Shown: positions 1 through 9,054 of the stretch, piece by piece
Position numbering within the stretch: position 1 is the first letter of the stretch
Layout of the letters: each line of letters begins with the position of its first letter
Source: Datisca glomerata
Lineage: Eukaryota; Streptophyta; Magnoliopsida; Cucurbitales; Datiscaceae
Length of the DNA: 64,000 nucleotides
Direction of reading: 5' to 3'
NCBI GenBank assembly: GCA_003255025.1
Contig: QANY01000156.1
Coordinates: forward strand, 1,327,639 to 1,391,638
Translations under genes and position numbers: made by a program
The notes under the pieces: generated by a model
The model's database searches: none
Told to the model about the DNA's origin: nothing
Seen by the model: the letters and a program-made list of their open reading frames with translations, nothing else

Positions 1-56
1 CTTTTCAATGAAAGAGCGATGACTTCGTTTATCATCGTTAAAAAGTTTGGAAGGGC

Positions 57-421
57 ATGGGTGTTCAAAATCAAATCGAACCGAAAATGGTCGGTTTCAT
101 CGGTTCTTTATGTATGTTCCGTTCAGAATTTTGATGATTTTCGAAAGAAACTTTCAATTTATAATTTTTTTATTTTTTATATATAATTTTTTATAACATC
201 AAACTGAGGTAAAACTTTAATTGTATATTTATTTTTTTCAATAATATCATTTAGAAATTATTTTTAATTAATAATACCGAATCGAACTGAAACTCACGGT
301 TCGGCTCGGTTCTTTTGGTATTTACGGTTTGGTTCAATTCAGTTTTGTCACCGAACTGAATTTTCGGTTCCGTTCGCTTTTTCACCAAAAAATCAATTGA
401 ACCAAACCTTGAACACTCCTA
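57..421. mobile_element. Degenerate hAT-like element rich in TTCGGTT motifs
   Basis: The left end reads ATGGGTGTTCAAAA and the right end, reverse-complemented, reads TTAGGAGTGTTCAAGG, so the ends form a degraded terminal inverted repeat of the TAGGGGTGTTCAA kind seen in plant hAT-like elements. Just inside both ends are the TCGGTTC / GAACCGAA motifs shared with three other elements in this window (11048, 45327, 48210). No 8-bp target duplication is convincing, so the ends are approximate. No coding sequence is present. Confidence 0.4.
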
Positions 422-514
422 AACGGCACTAGTTTTGTGCAGTATTCACCATGGAAGAAGGGACTCCCAACACAAAAATTGAAAGATTTTTGAGGAGGTG
501 CTAGGAAAATGGTC

Positions 515-830
515 TTAACCAGGAGATGTTAAATGATAGAGCCTCACATACTGATAATCATGAAGCCGATCTGGATGGGCAAAACATCTATACAATGTAT
601 CCTTAATCTGATTCGGATAATCACACTTGTTAATCCACGTAAAGGGCGGACTCGCAAAACCAATATCCACTAGGTTAGAGTTGTTTGTAAAATCCAATAG
701 TAAGATGAAACTGTTGGGATATCGATCATTACCTCCGAATTTCTCGTCAAAATGCATCACATCATTAAAATCCTCATAAAAATGCAAGCCTCGGAACAAG
801 CTTTAATATGATTGCCAAGAGAGATTAATT
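515..830 (-). pseudogene. LINE endonuclease fragment
   Basis: The minus-strand translation (799 down to 515) reads DFNDVMHFDEKFGGNDRYPN, then LVDIGF, PPFTWINK and RCFAHPDRLH. These match the order of motifs in the endonuclease of plant L1-type LINEs: GDFNEI, EKxGG, LxDLGFxGPxFTW, LDRxxAxPxW. The reading continues weakly to about 830. Only about 100 residues remain; the reverse transcriptase and ORF1 are absent. It is in the opposite orientation to the larger LINE at 2154 and so is an independent relic. Confidence 0.6.
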
Positions 831-2137
831 GTTGGACTTGAATCTCAAGCTCATGGCTAATATAGACTACAAATAACATCCAAACTTTAGAATTAACCAC
901 ATCTACAACCCGAACTTCAATAACAAATTACGATCTTTGATAAGAGAAACATGATATTCACTTACATGCCCAAAAAATCTAACGAGCCAAATAAATGTCA
1001 TTAGATAATCTAAGATCAAATTGATCATACTTTAAGGATTATCTTCTGGCACATATGTTTCATAGGACTAGTTCTTATTGACTTGAGTACTTATAAATTT
1101 TATTTTTTAGAGAGCGTATCAGTTGGAGGTTACACGAATGTCGTGTGTACCATTTAAGCATTGTATAATTGAAAAAAAAAATTAAGCTTTGTGACAAACT
1201 AAGGGGTCGGATTTGAGGCTGCCATATCATATGTTAAGTAGGATTTTAATTCTTTATCATTCATACGTGAATGATAGAGGTTAATTGCCGATGTAAACTG
1301 TTTAGATTTGTTTTTTACTGTTCATATCAACTAAAATAAAAACAATTTATTTCCAATTTTTTATTTGGTCTAATCTCTACCGTTCATCAAAGTAGAATCG
1401 CATTCCGTCTTATTATCTTCAATATGCACCTTCTAAATTGTTTGGAGATAATAAGTATATTTTAAGCGTAAAAAAAAGAGAGTTAAATCATCTACTTTTT
1501 CATTTTGAGTACAATCTCTAAAATAGGCTAAGTTTTCTTCGGCTTTTGTTTGAAAGCCTCAAATTCAAATCATCTAGAACGTGTATTATGTCCAATGGGG
1601 TAGGTGATTAAAGTATTATTATATTCCCTTCTCCCTTGGCCATAAATAAATATTCAGAATTCCAATAATACCACATATTGTTAAAGTTATAAAAAAATTA
1701 ATTGTGGATGAAGTTGGTGGTCGGTGAAGTGAGGAAAAATCTCACCACACAATCTAATACTTTAGTCATTGAGAATTCACGATAGCACTGTAACCAACAT
1801 ATATTTATTCAGTTGGTACTTTTTCCTCTATAATCCATTGTCATGGGTTTTAAATAACATTATTTATCTATTATGTAGACAAGTGAATAATAAGTTCTTA
1901 AAATTTGAAAAATGTATACATATAATTTTAAAAATGTAATAAATATTTGATATTTGAAGAGTATCGAAAATCTCTCCCTCCTCTCCCAACATTTGCATGT
2001 ATACCAGCCGCAATCATATTTGGTTATGACTTATGAGGTGGTTCATTTCTTTTGAATTCCTTGTCATCTTTGTAAAAAATATGTGCTCTTAAGGAAATAT
2101 TATATACAATTAAACAAAAGCTATAAAATATATGATT
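831..2137. other. Intergenic, AT-rich, nothing recognised
   Basis: No ORF with a recognisable product, no terminal repeats and no RNA gene were found here. The sequence is AT-rich with short homopolymers. Confidence 0.5.
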
Positions 2138-2258
2138 CTTGAGGAATGGTGTTGAACTTTTGTTTTTTCTTATCGTTCTTAGAGCAGTACTTCAACCTTG
2201 GTGTGGGTCTATTCCCATTTGGGTGGGTCGTTTTTTAAAGATTATCTCCACGTTTTGG

Positions 2259-2445
2259 ATGGAGTCTATAACAGAAAAATGGAAGCAACTTTCACTTACG
2301 AAAGAGGAGAACCTAACAGTAGAAGTTCAAAGTGAGGAGGTGTCCAAAGAGATAGATCCCTCCCGATGCTTATTGGGTAAGGTATTAACCCTTCGGCCGG
2401 TGAACCATACTGCGTTTAGGAATATTATGTTACAAGTATGGAACC
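2259..2445 (+). pseudogene. LINE ORF1, N-terminal piece
   Basis: Starting at the ATG at 2259 the frame reads MESITEKWKQLSL and later LLGKVLTLRPVNHTAF, the typical N-terminus of plant LINE ORF1 (zinc-knuckle, DUF4283-type nucleic-acid-binding protein). The frame is cut at 2445 by the solo LTR and resumes in the same frame after the second copy of the 5-bp duplication at 3448-3452. ORF1 products coat the LINE RNA. This copy is dead. Confidence 0.7.
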
Positions 2446-3447
2446 TGTGGATGCAAAGGTGCCACGTGGGTGAGGTGCATGAGTGGTCTAGTCCTAGCTC
2501 GTGACCGGAACAACGCCTGTGAGCGTTGGGGAGGACGCCGAGAGGTGAAGGGGGAGCACTCTAGACACTCAAGAGTGGTGACAAATGTTTGCTTTCTCTC
2601 CCTAGAAGTGAGAGTTTCTCACTCTAGAAATGTGAGCTTCTCTCTCTAAATTTTCAATCCCCTTAAATGAAGGAGGAGTCCTCCTTTTATAGGTGAACAA
2701 AATGAGAGAGACCATTACAACTAATCTCTTGATTAGTTGTAAGCCCGCCACTCAAATCGCGCCACCTAAGCTGACTGATCATGCTTAGGTGAGTAAGAGG
2801 AGGATTACACATGAGCCAATCGGATGGTGCCATGTAGGTCTTTATGTAATGACCATGATCTAGGGAGAACACGCCTATCCGGTGAGGCGCGACGACAGTG
2901 TTCACCCAACGCCTCCTCTACAAAGGTTCTCTCAAACCAAACCCCTCCCCAAGGTGGGAGGGTAGCACACCCTCATTGTCTAGAGTGGTCGTATCGAGGA
3001 GGTATGTCCCCCGTCCAATACAACGTAGCCTCGCCCATAATCCTACTAGTCCATCACTTCCCGAACATTCCTAGGCAACCAAACGTCCACCCAAGTCTTT
3101 GTCACTTGACTTGGTGGTTTGTGATGTAATGACACGTTGTGATAGTGTAGCAGTGTGTCTACAAGTTGCATTACAGAGGGTGATCAATGCACCTCCATGG
3201 TACACCCATGAGGGTGACATCAATGGTGCCACCGTATGGGTGACACCCCATGGTGCTGCCATGGGGACGACCCCCATGAGTACTTCAGTGGCGGCACCTC
3301 AAGGGGTGCACCTCGGTGGCGGCACCCCAAGTGGTGCAACTCAGTGGTGACACTCTATGGTACGTCCTTGGTGGAGACACTCCCAATACACCGTAAGAGT
3401 TACAATTTACGGGTAGTCAACGTTGAGGTCATCAACCCTCATGTACA
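2446..3447. mobile_element. Solo LTR inserted in LINE ORF1
   Basis: The insert starts TGTGGATG and ends CATGTACA, the TG...CA ends of an LTR, and is flanked by a perfect 5-bp duplication GAACC (2441-2445 and 3448-3452). Deleting it with one copy of the duplication restores the LINE ORF1 frame, which independently confirms the borders. No primer-binding site, gag or pol follows, so it is a solo LTR left by recombination between two LTRs. A possible TATA motif (CTTTTATAGG) lies near 2683-2692. The right third (about 3190-3370) is built of imperfect repeats around GGTGGCGGCACC / ATGGTGC, which produce several meaningless overlapping ORFs. Confidence 0.85.
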
Positions 3448-3452
3448 GAACC

Positions 3453-4336
3453 CAATGAGGAAAGTTTCAATCAGAGCAGTGGGGTAAGCATTATTTTTAA
3501 TTGAGTTTTAAGAAAGCTTAGACAAAAAGAAGGTGATACTAAATGAATTTTGCCACTTTGATAAAGCGTTAGTTATCATTGGAGATGTTCAAGGATTCAA
3601 ACAGCCCCTTCAAACACCATTGGACGATTTCAAAATCAGGGTCCGAGTATTCAATTTACTAGTTTTGTGCATGACACAGAAAATGGCTGGGATTATCGGT
3701 AATAACATTTGTGAATATATTGCAGTAGAAGAACATGAAGAATGAGGCTTCTATGGCCAATTCCTGAGGATAAGAGTGAGATTGAGCACCTCCAAACCTC
3801 TGCGAACGGGAACAAAAATCAGAGTTGATCAAAGCTCGAAAATTTTATGGGTTAATTTTCAATACGAACGTTTACCAGATTTTTGTTATCTCTGTGAACA
3901 TATAGATCATGTGGACAAAGAATGTTCTCGGTATTTTGGGAATGAGAACCAACCAGCAAATACGAAAATCCAATTTAGATCTTGGTTGAGGGCTCAACCC
4001 CAACGGAAACAAACTAAAAGGGTGAAAGTTGAAGGAGTCGAAAGACCTATAGAAAGGGAGAATATCACAGAAAGCACAAATTTGAAGTTAAAAATTACAG
4101 ACGGTAAAATCAGAGATGAAGAATTGCCAAAATTAGACTGAGTGAGGCCGGACTCTGATCGGAGCAGGTCACAAAATCTGGAAAAGACAGATGACAGAAT
4201 GGCGGTGACAGAAAAGATAAGAGGGGGAATGGTGGATGAGTATGAGGAGGTGGGGTCCAGTACTATCCTACGAGCTGTAAAGAAGGAAAGTGGGAGTGAA
4301 GGGAATGTCCCCCAATCCCTGCACAGCACGTCATAA
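3453..4336 (+). pseudogene. LINE ORF1, C-terminal piece with CCHC knuckle
   Basis: After the solo LTR the ORF1 frame resumes with RKVSIRAVG, hits stops at about 3484 and 3509, then reads CHFDKALVIIGDVQG (about 3545) and, after a frameshift near 3745, SSKILWVNFQYERLPDFCYL and CEHIDHVDKEC. The last part is the CX2CX4HX4C zinc knuckle of plant LINE ORF1 (the first Cys at about 3889). The tail (to 4336) is hydrophilic and lysine/arginine-rich. At least one frameshift and three internal stops make it a pseudogene. Confidence 0.7.
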
Positions 4337-4339
4337 GGA

Positions 4340-6424
4340 ACATTGATTATATAGTTCGAGTTGATGAAGGTCTTGAATGGAGATTGATGGGATTCTATGG
4401 GAATCCCAATCATATGGACGAAACTATTCTTGGATTTTGTTGAGGAGACTAAGGAGAATGTCACAACTCCATTGGCTGGTCGGTGGAGATTTTAACGAAA
4501 TCTTAGACCAATCTGAGAAATTAAGGGGAGCTGCCAAAGAAGATAATAGAATGGCCCAATTTTATGAAGTTATAAATGAATGTAACCTGATGGAGATCGA
4601 GTATAAAGGACCGAAATACACCTGGAATAACAGACGCCATGGCGCAATTAATATCCACGAAATGCTCGATCGTGGTTTATGTTTTCCCTTGTGGAGAGCC
4701 TCCTTCCTAGCCACTGTAGAACATGGTCATTTCATGTCTTCGGATCACAAAGCTATCTACATAATTATCCTAAAAGAGGCTGAAGTAAAAATGAGAATGG
4801 GTAAATCGAGACGATTTCATTTTGAAGCTATATGGGAAGAGGATGACGAACGTTTTGATATAATTAAAAGAAATTGGATCAATGGATCAGCAAGCCAACA
4901 CCTAGATTCCGTTATGGTCAATTTGAGATATTGTTCCAAGGAGGTCCAGAATTGGGGGAAGGATAAATATGGGTCTTTATCCAAGCAAATTGAAAACATT
5001 ACACAAAATTTGGAGGAATATTATAATATGGTCATAGGCTTATAGATTGGAATCAGGTTGCTCACCTAGAATCTTTACTAAAAGATCTTCAGAATAAAGA
5101 AGAAGCGTTCTGGCATCAACGCTCCAGAGTTAATTGGCTGAAAGTTGGCGATAGAAATACGGCCTATTTCCATGCCAGAGCCTTAGAGCGTCAAAGAAGA
5201 AACACAATTTTAGGTATGTTTGATAAGATGGGGGTTTGGACTGGGGACGAGGAGAAAATGGGGGATGTTGCTTTGGATTACTTTGATAATCTCTTTCAAA
5301 CATCTAACCCCTCAAGAGAAGAGTTGAATTAGTAACAGATTGCATAGACATGCATCTTTCGGGTGATCAAATAAATGCATTATCCATTCCTTTTACTAAG
5401 GAGGAAATCTGGAATGCAGTCCAAAGTATGCATCCCACTAAAAGCCCAGGTGGTCTTCCTGCTTTATTTTATCAGAAATGTTGGAACATTATTGGTGAAG
5501 ATATTGAGAAAATATGCCTTCAGTGTTTGAATGAAGACATTGATCTTCGTCCGATCAATGCAACCTTAATTGCACTTATTCCAAAAGCAAAGAAAGTTAA
5601 CCACATGAAGGATTTCCGGCCAATTAGCCTTTACAATATGCTTTATAAGATAATTGCAAAGGTTATTGCTAATCGGATGAAAATGATTCTTCGTTCTCTG
5701 ATCTCGGAGAACCAAAGTGCATTTATAGGAGGGCGGTATATAACATATAATATACTGGCAGCATTTGAAATTATCCATTCGATGAGAAATAAAAAGTAGG
5801 TTAGGTGGGTTGGGCAACCATTAAATTGGACATTAGCAAGGCATGTGAAAGGGTGGAGTGGAGTTATCTATTTGTGGTTTTGGATAAAATGGGCTTCCAG
5901 AGACTTGGATTGCTCTAATTCGTCGGTGCATCACATCAGTCAGTTTCTCTGTTATTCTAAATAGATCGGTGACAGATGGGATCATTCCTACTAGGGGACC
6001 CGCTATCAACGTACCTTTTTCTTATATGCACGGAGTGGCTTTCGAGTTTGATCAGAAAGGCATTGGCTATGAAGAAATTAATTGTCAACCGATTTGCAGG
6101 GGAGGTCCTACCATATCTCATATTTTCTTCGCGGATGACACGCTAATGTTTTGTAGAGCAGATGAGAATTCATGCACTGGCATTGCTAATATCCTTCAGA
6201 AATATGCAGCAGCTTCAAGTTTAATTATTAACACAAATAAGTCCATTATGTCCTTTAGCCCAAACACTCTTATGGCATTAAGAGATGTTTTATCATCTAA
6301 GCTAAATATCTAACTTGGGCCTTGCCTTGAGTCGTACTTGGGGCTGCCGATATACTTGGATAGAAGGAATAAAATAGCTTTTCATTATATTGTCTCTAAA
6401 ATAAAGAAGATGCTTATGAGGTGG
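4340..6424 (+). pseudogene. LINE ORF2: endonuclease and reverse transcriptase
   Basis: The endonuclease region has VGGDFNEILDQSEKLRG, GPKYTWNNRR, an LDR-like motif and SSDHKAI (4470-4755). The first part of the endonuclease, with its catalytic N-terminal motif, is absent. Next come the linker motif WLKVGDRNTAYFHARALERQ (about 5138-5200), then RT motifs DFRPISLYNMLYKIIAK (about 5610), ENQSAFIGGR (about 5707), and the catalytic FFADDTLMFC at about 6124-6153. Stops and frameshifts near 5043, 5330, 5797 and 6311 break the frame. A working protein would nick DNA and prime reverse transcription of LINE RNA at the target; this one cannot. Confidence 0.75.
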
Positions 6425-6457
6425 ATATAGAGACAATTGCATCGTGTGAGTCCCCCC

Positions 6458-6817
6458 AGGTACTGGATTAGGTATTATTATTCGAAATGATTCAGGAGAA
6501 GCTATGGCAGCTATGATGAAGAGATTACCCGGGAAGCTCTCAGTTGAGGCTGCCAAAGCGATGCTTTAATGGAAGGGTTGTGGCTGGCTTTTTCTATTGG
6601 AGTTTTAGTTTCTTCCGCTGAATCTGACTCCTTGGATGTGGTCAAAGCTTGCTCGGGTGCTATTTCTCCTTCTTTTGATATTGCTGCTATTGTAAATAAC
6701 TGTTATCTTTTATTATCGTCATTAAACTGCTCTATAAAGCATGTTTCTAGGAATGTCAATATGGCAGCTCATAGATTGGCTAAATTAGCCTTATTAGAAG
6801 TCAATAATTCAGTTTAG
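6458..6817 (+). pseudogene. LINE RNase H domain
   Basis: Two frames joined by a frameshift near 6565 read IIIRNDSGEAMAAMMKRLPG, then ALMEGLWLAFSIGV and HVSRNVNMAAHRLAKLALLE. This is the RVT_3-type RNase H that closes ORF2 of many plant LINEs: the GxVIRD, AxxEG and NxxAHxLAK blocks are all visible. It directly follows the RT without the usual zinc-binding RT C-terminal region, which points to an internal deletion. Confidence 0.7.
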
Positions 6818-6989
6818 CTTGAGGATTTCCCCTCCCTATTGGAGATGTGTTTTATGAAGATTCTCTTTGATGTTGATGAATATATTTGAAGTTAAGAAAA
6901 ACTTAAGGAATGGTGCTATCTCAATGCATGACGCCGTTCTATGTAGCAACAAATTATTTGGTTTTCTTATATTAGTATCGAATATTTAC

Positions 6990-7601
6990 TAGGGATGCTA
7001 ATGGGGCGGGGCGGGAGCATGATGGCCTTTCCTATTCTCGTTCTTTAATATGTTCACTTCATCTTCTTCATCCTCATCACATTCCCTATTTAAGGGAGAA
7101 CATGTCGGGAATGGAGAATCTCCATGGTGGCGGGTTACCCACGAGTTCCCATCAATTCATTTATGTCTAAATTATGTGTGAAATTTCTTAAAAAACTAAA
7201 ATTAATAATTTCTAGAGAATTTATTTTTATTAGAAAAGTTATGAGAAATTAAAACATTCCGAATAAAATAATATATACATAATTTTAAAGATATTAAATT
7301 CATAATAAATGTTTAAGCTAAATTATCAAAATTGAATCTGATCTCTATATTAATATATACTTTTGGAAGCAGGAAGTAGGATTAACTTATAATTTTAATA
7401 TACGTAAATAAAAATAAATGGGGCGGGGTGGGATGAGTAATGGGACTGGGACTATTATATCCATCAATGCCTTACACGCACACGGGTATATCTACAAACG
7501 TCATGTACCTGTCCCGTCACCCGTTTATCTACAAAAACTTCAACTCATTAGGTGCGGGTCCCCATGGGTTCAGAGACCCACATATGATTTTGACATCCCT
7601 A
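6990..7601. mobile_element. hAT-like element with GGGGCGGGG motifs
   Basis: The left end TAGGGATGCTAATGGGGC and the reverse-complemented right end TAGGGATGTCAAAATC share TAGGGATG and further bases. The flanks ATATTTAC and ATAATTAT agree at 6 of 8 positions, fitting an aged 8-bp hAT duplication. GGGGCGGGG-type sequence occurs at 7003-7012 and again at 7420-7429. No transposase is present, so it is non-autonomous. Confidence 0.5.
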
Positions 7602-8081
7602 ATAATTATAGTCCTTGAATACATGATCGTTAAAATTGTGATCTAGATCGTAAGATTGTACGATCCTACAATCCCATAATTTCTAAATGATCAGAATCGG
7701 ATATGAAATCAAAAAATATGTAGGGTCATGGTAGAATCGCCATAGGATTGGTAGGATCGTGTGATCCATACACAATTCCACTAATCCTACAATTTGCCTT
7801 ATTTACAAAATAAATAAGGGGGAGTTGATGGTAGGATTCAAACCCTTGCACAATGGGTTTGCCCTACGACTATTGAACCTAGAATGTTTATATAACAAAA
7901 TGAATATTGCTTGTATTATAATTAAACATTTTACTAGCTTTAAGACATTTCAATGTATTTATTGAAGAATTACGTCACATAAACTATTTTAAGACATTTC
8001 AATTTATTATAGTATTGTTTAATATGATAAGATTTATATGATATTAAAACACTCACTTTTGTTGCATTTTATTTAAAGTTA
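7602..8081. other. Intergenic; GATCGTACGATCC-like inverted repeats, otherwise AT-rich
   Basis: Between 7640 and 7795 several short related motifs (GATCGTAAGATTGTACGATC, GTAGGATCGTGTGATCC) recur on both strands, suggesting the remains of a fold-back element, but no clear ends could be set. From 7880 to 8080 the sequence is plain AT-rich DNA. Confidence 0.35.
7810..7890 (-). repeat. Possible tRNA-derived SINE remnant
   Basis: On the minus strand GGGTTTGAATCC (7834-7845) fits a pol III B box, and TAGGTTCAATAGTCG (from about 7883) resembles an A box. The box spacing is about 38 bases, shorter than the usual 44, and no clear tail is present. It could instead be a degraded tRNA-like sequence. Confidence 0.3.
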
Positions 8082-8198
8082 TATTGAGTTATCTCACATC
8101 AATTGTGGAAGATAATACTAGTAAGTGTATAAGTGTACAAGAAAACTTCACCACTCAAGGAAGTTTTTGGAGTTGAGAATGTCTAACAGCACTCAACA
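8082..8198 (+). repeat. TRIM LTR 1
   Basis: This is the most diverged of the three LTR copies; it starts TATTGAGTTATCTCACATC and ends CTCAACA. It is followed two bases later by the primer-site-like AGTATCAGAGTC. Confidence 0.65.
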
Positions 8199-8537
8199 CT
8201 AGTATCAGAGTCAAGTCCAGATTTATCCAACAAATCTCCAGCGCAGGTGAAATAAGTCATTGGTTCTCCGACTCATATCATATCCTCATATGTGGTGAAT
8301 TCAGGTGAAGTGAGTCGTTGGCTCCCTGACTCATGAGTCGACAGTTATCTGATACATGACCCGATGTGTGGTGAACTAGGTGAAATGAGTCGACAGTTAT
8401 CTGACACATGACCCGATGTGTGGTGAACTATATGAAACGAGTTGGGGTTTATTTGACTTAGGGTCAGAAAATAGAAAATTCAAGTGAAGTGAGTTGATGG
8501 TTATCTGACTCAGGACTCGATGTGTGACGGAAGAGAT

Positions 8538-8655
8538 TGTTGAGGTTATCCCACATCGGTTGTGGAAGAGACCGATAGTTAGTTTATAAGTATGAGGGAA
8601 ATCCTCATCTCTCAAGTTGGCTTCTGAGATTGAGAAGACCCAACACTACGTAACA
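8538..8655 (+). repeat. TRIM LTR 2
   Basis: It starts TGTTGAGGTTATCCCACATC, contains TATAAGT at about 8587 as a possible TATA box, and ends GTAACA, one base before TGGTATCAAAGCC. ATCCCACATCG also matches the upstream sequence element of plant snRNA promoters, possibly by chance. Confidence 0.7.
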
Positions 8656-8914
8656 CTGGTATCAAAGCCAGTTTCATGTTTATCCAACAAGTATCCAACT
8701 CAATCTAGGTGAAGTGAGTCGTTAGCTCTCCGACTCATAAACTGATGTATAATGAATTCATGTAAAGTAAGTCGTTGGCTCCCCGGCTCATGATCTGATG
8801 TTTGGTGATTTCAGGTGAAATAAGTCAATCATTATCTGACTCATAACATGTTGTGTGTTAAATGGTGAAGTAAGTCGATGGTTATCCAACTCAACAATGT
8901 GAGACAAAGAAGAT

Positions 8915-9032
8915 TGTTGGAGTTATCTCACATCAGTTGTTGAAATGACTGGTACTGAGTTAATAAGTGTGAGTGAAAGTCTCATCTCTCAAGCTAGTTT
9001 TTAGGGTTAAGAAGTTTCAACATCACCTAACA
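8915..9032 (+). repeat. TRIM LTR 3
   Basis: It starts TGTTGGAGTTATCTCACATC and ends CTAACA at 9032, only 22 bp before the CACTA element. No primer site follows, as expected for the terminal 3' LTR. Confidence 0.7.
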
Positions 9033-9054
9033 AATATGTGTAGCTATGTAAGTT

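Larger units (their letters stand above)
2154..6901 (+). mobile_element. Decayed L1-type LINE with target-site duplication
   Basis: The element carries, in order, an ORF1 with a CCHC knuckle, an endonuclease, a reverse transcriptase and an RNase H, the layout of plant L1-like LINEs. It is flanked by a duplication of about 16 bp, 2138-2153 and 6902-6917, that agrees at 14 of 16 positions (core GGAATGGTG). The 3' end is a short A-rich stretch. A 1,002-bp solo LTR (2446-3447) interrupts ORF1; without it and its duplicated 5 bp the element is about 3.7 kb. Two internal deletions are apparent: the N-terminal part of the endonuclease is missing after ORF1, and the segment between the RT and RNase H is lost at about 6425-6460. 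Several stops and frameshifts make it inactive. Confidence 0.8.
8082..9032 (+). mobile_element. TRIM-like miniature LTR element, tandem with three LTRs
   Basis: Three direct repeats of 117-118 bp (8082-8198, 8538-8655, 8915-9032) begin TGTTG(A/G)G...TTATCYCACATC and end near AACA, the size and look of TRIM LTRs. After LTR 1 and LTR 2 comes TAGTATCAGAGTC or TGGTATCAAAGCC, matching the initiator tRNA-Met primer site (TGGTATCAGAGC). Purine-rich runs (ACGGAAGAGA, GACAAAGAAGA) sit just before LTRs 2 and 3 and fit polypurine tracts. The two internal domains (339 and 259 bp) are non-coding and made of diverged modules with GGTGAAGTGAGTCG and CTGACTCATGA. LTR-internal-LTR-internal-LTR is the product expected from recombination between TRIM copies. 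Confidence 0.75.

Noticed and set aside
2824..3487. Overlapping plus- and minus-strand ORFs with some codon regularity
   Set aside because: They lie inside the solo LTR and come from short internal repeats around GGTGGCGGCACC; no start, homology or shared frame supports coding.
7640..7795. Fold-back element from GATCGTACGATCC-like words
   Set aside because: Repeated short palindromic words are visible, but no pair of ends or target duplication could be set.
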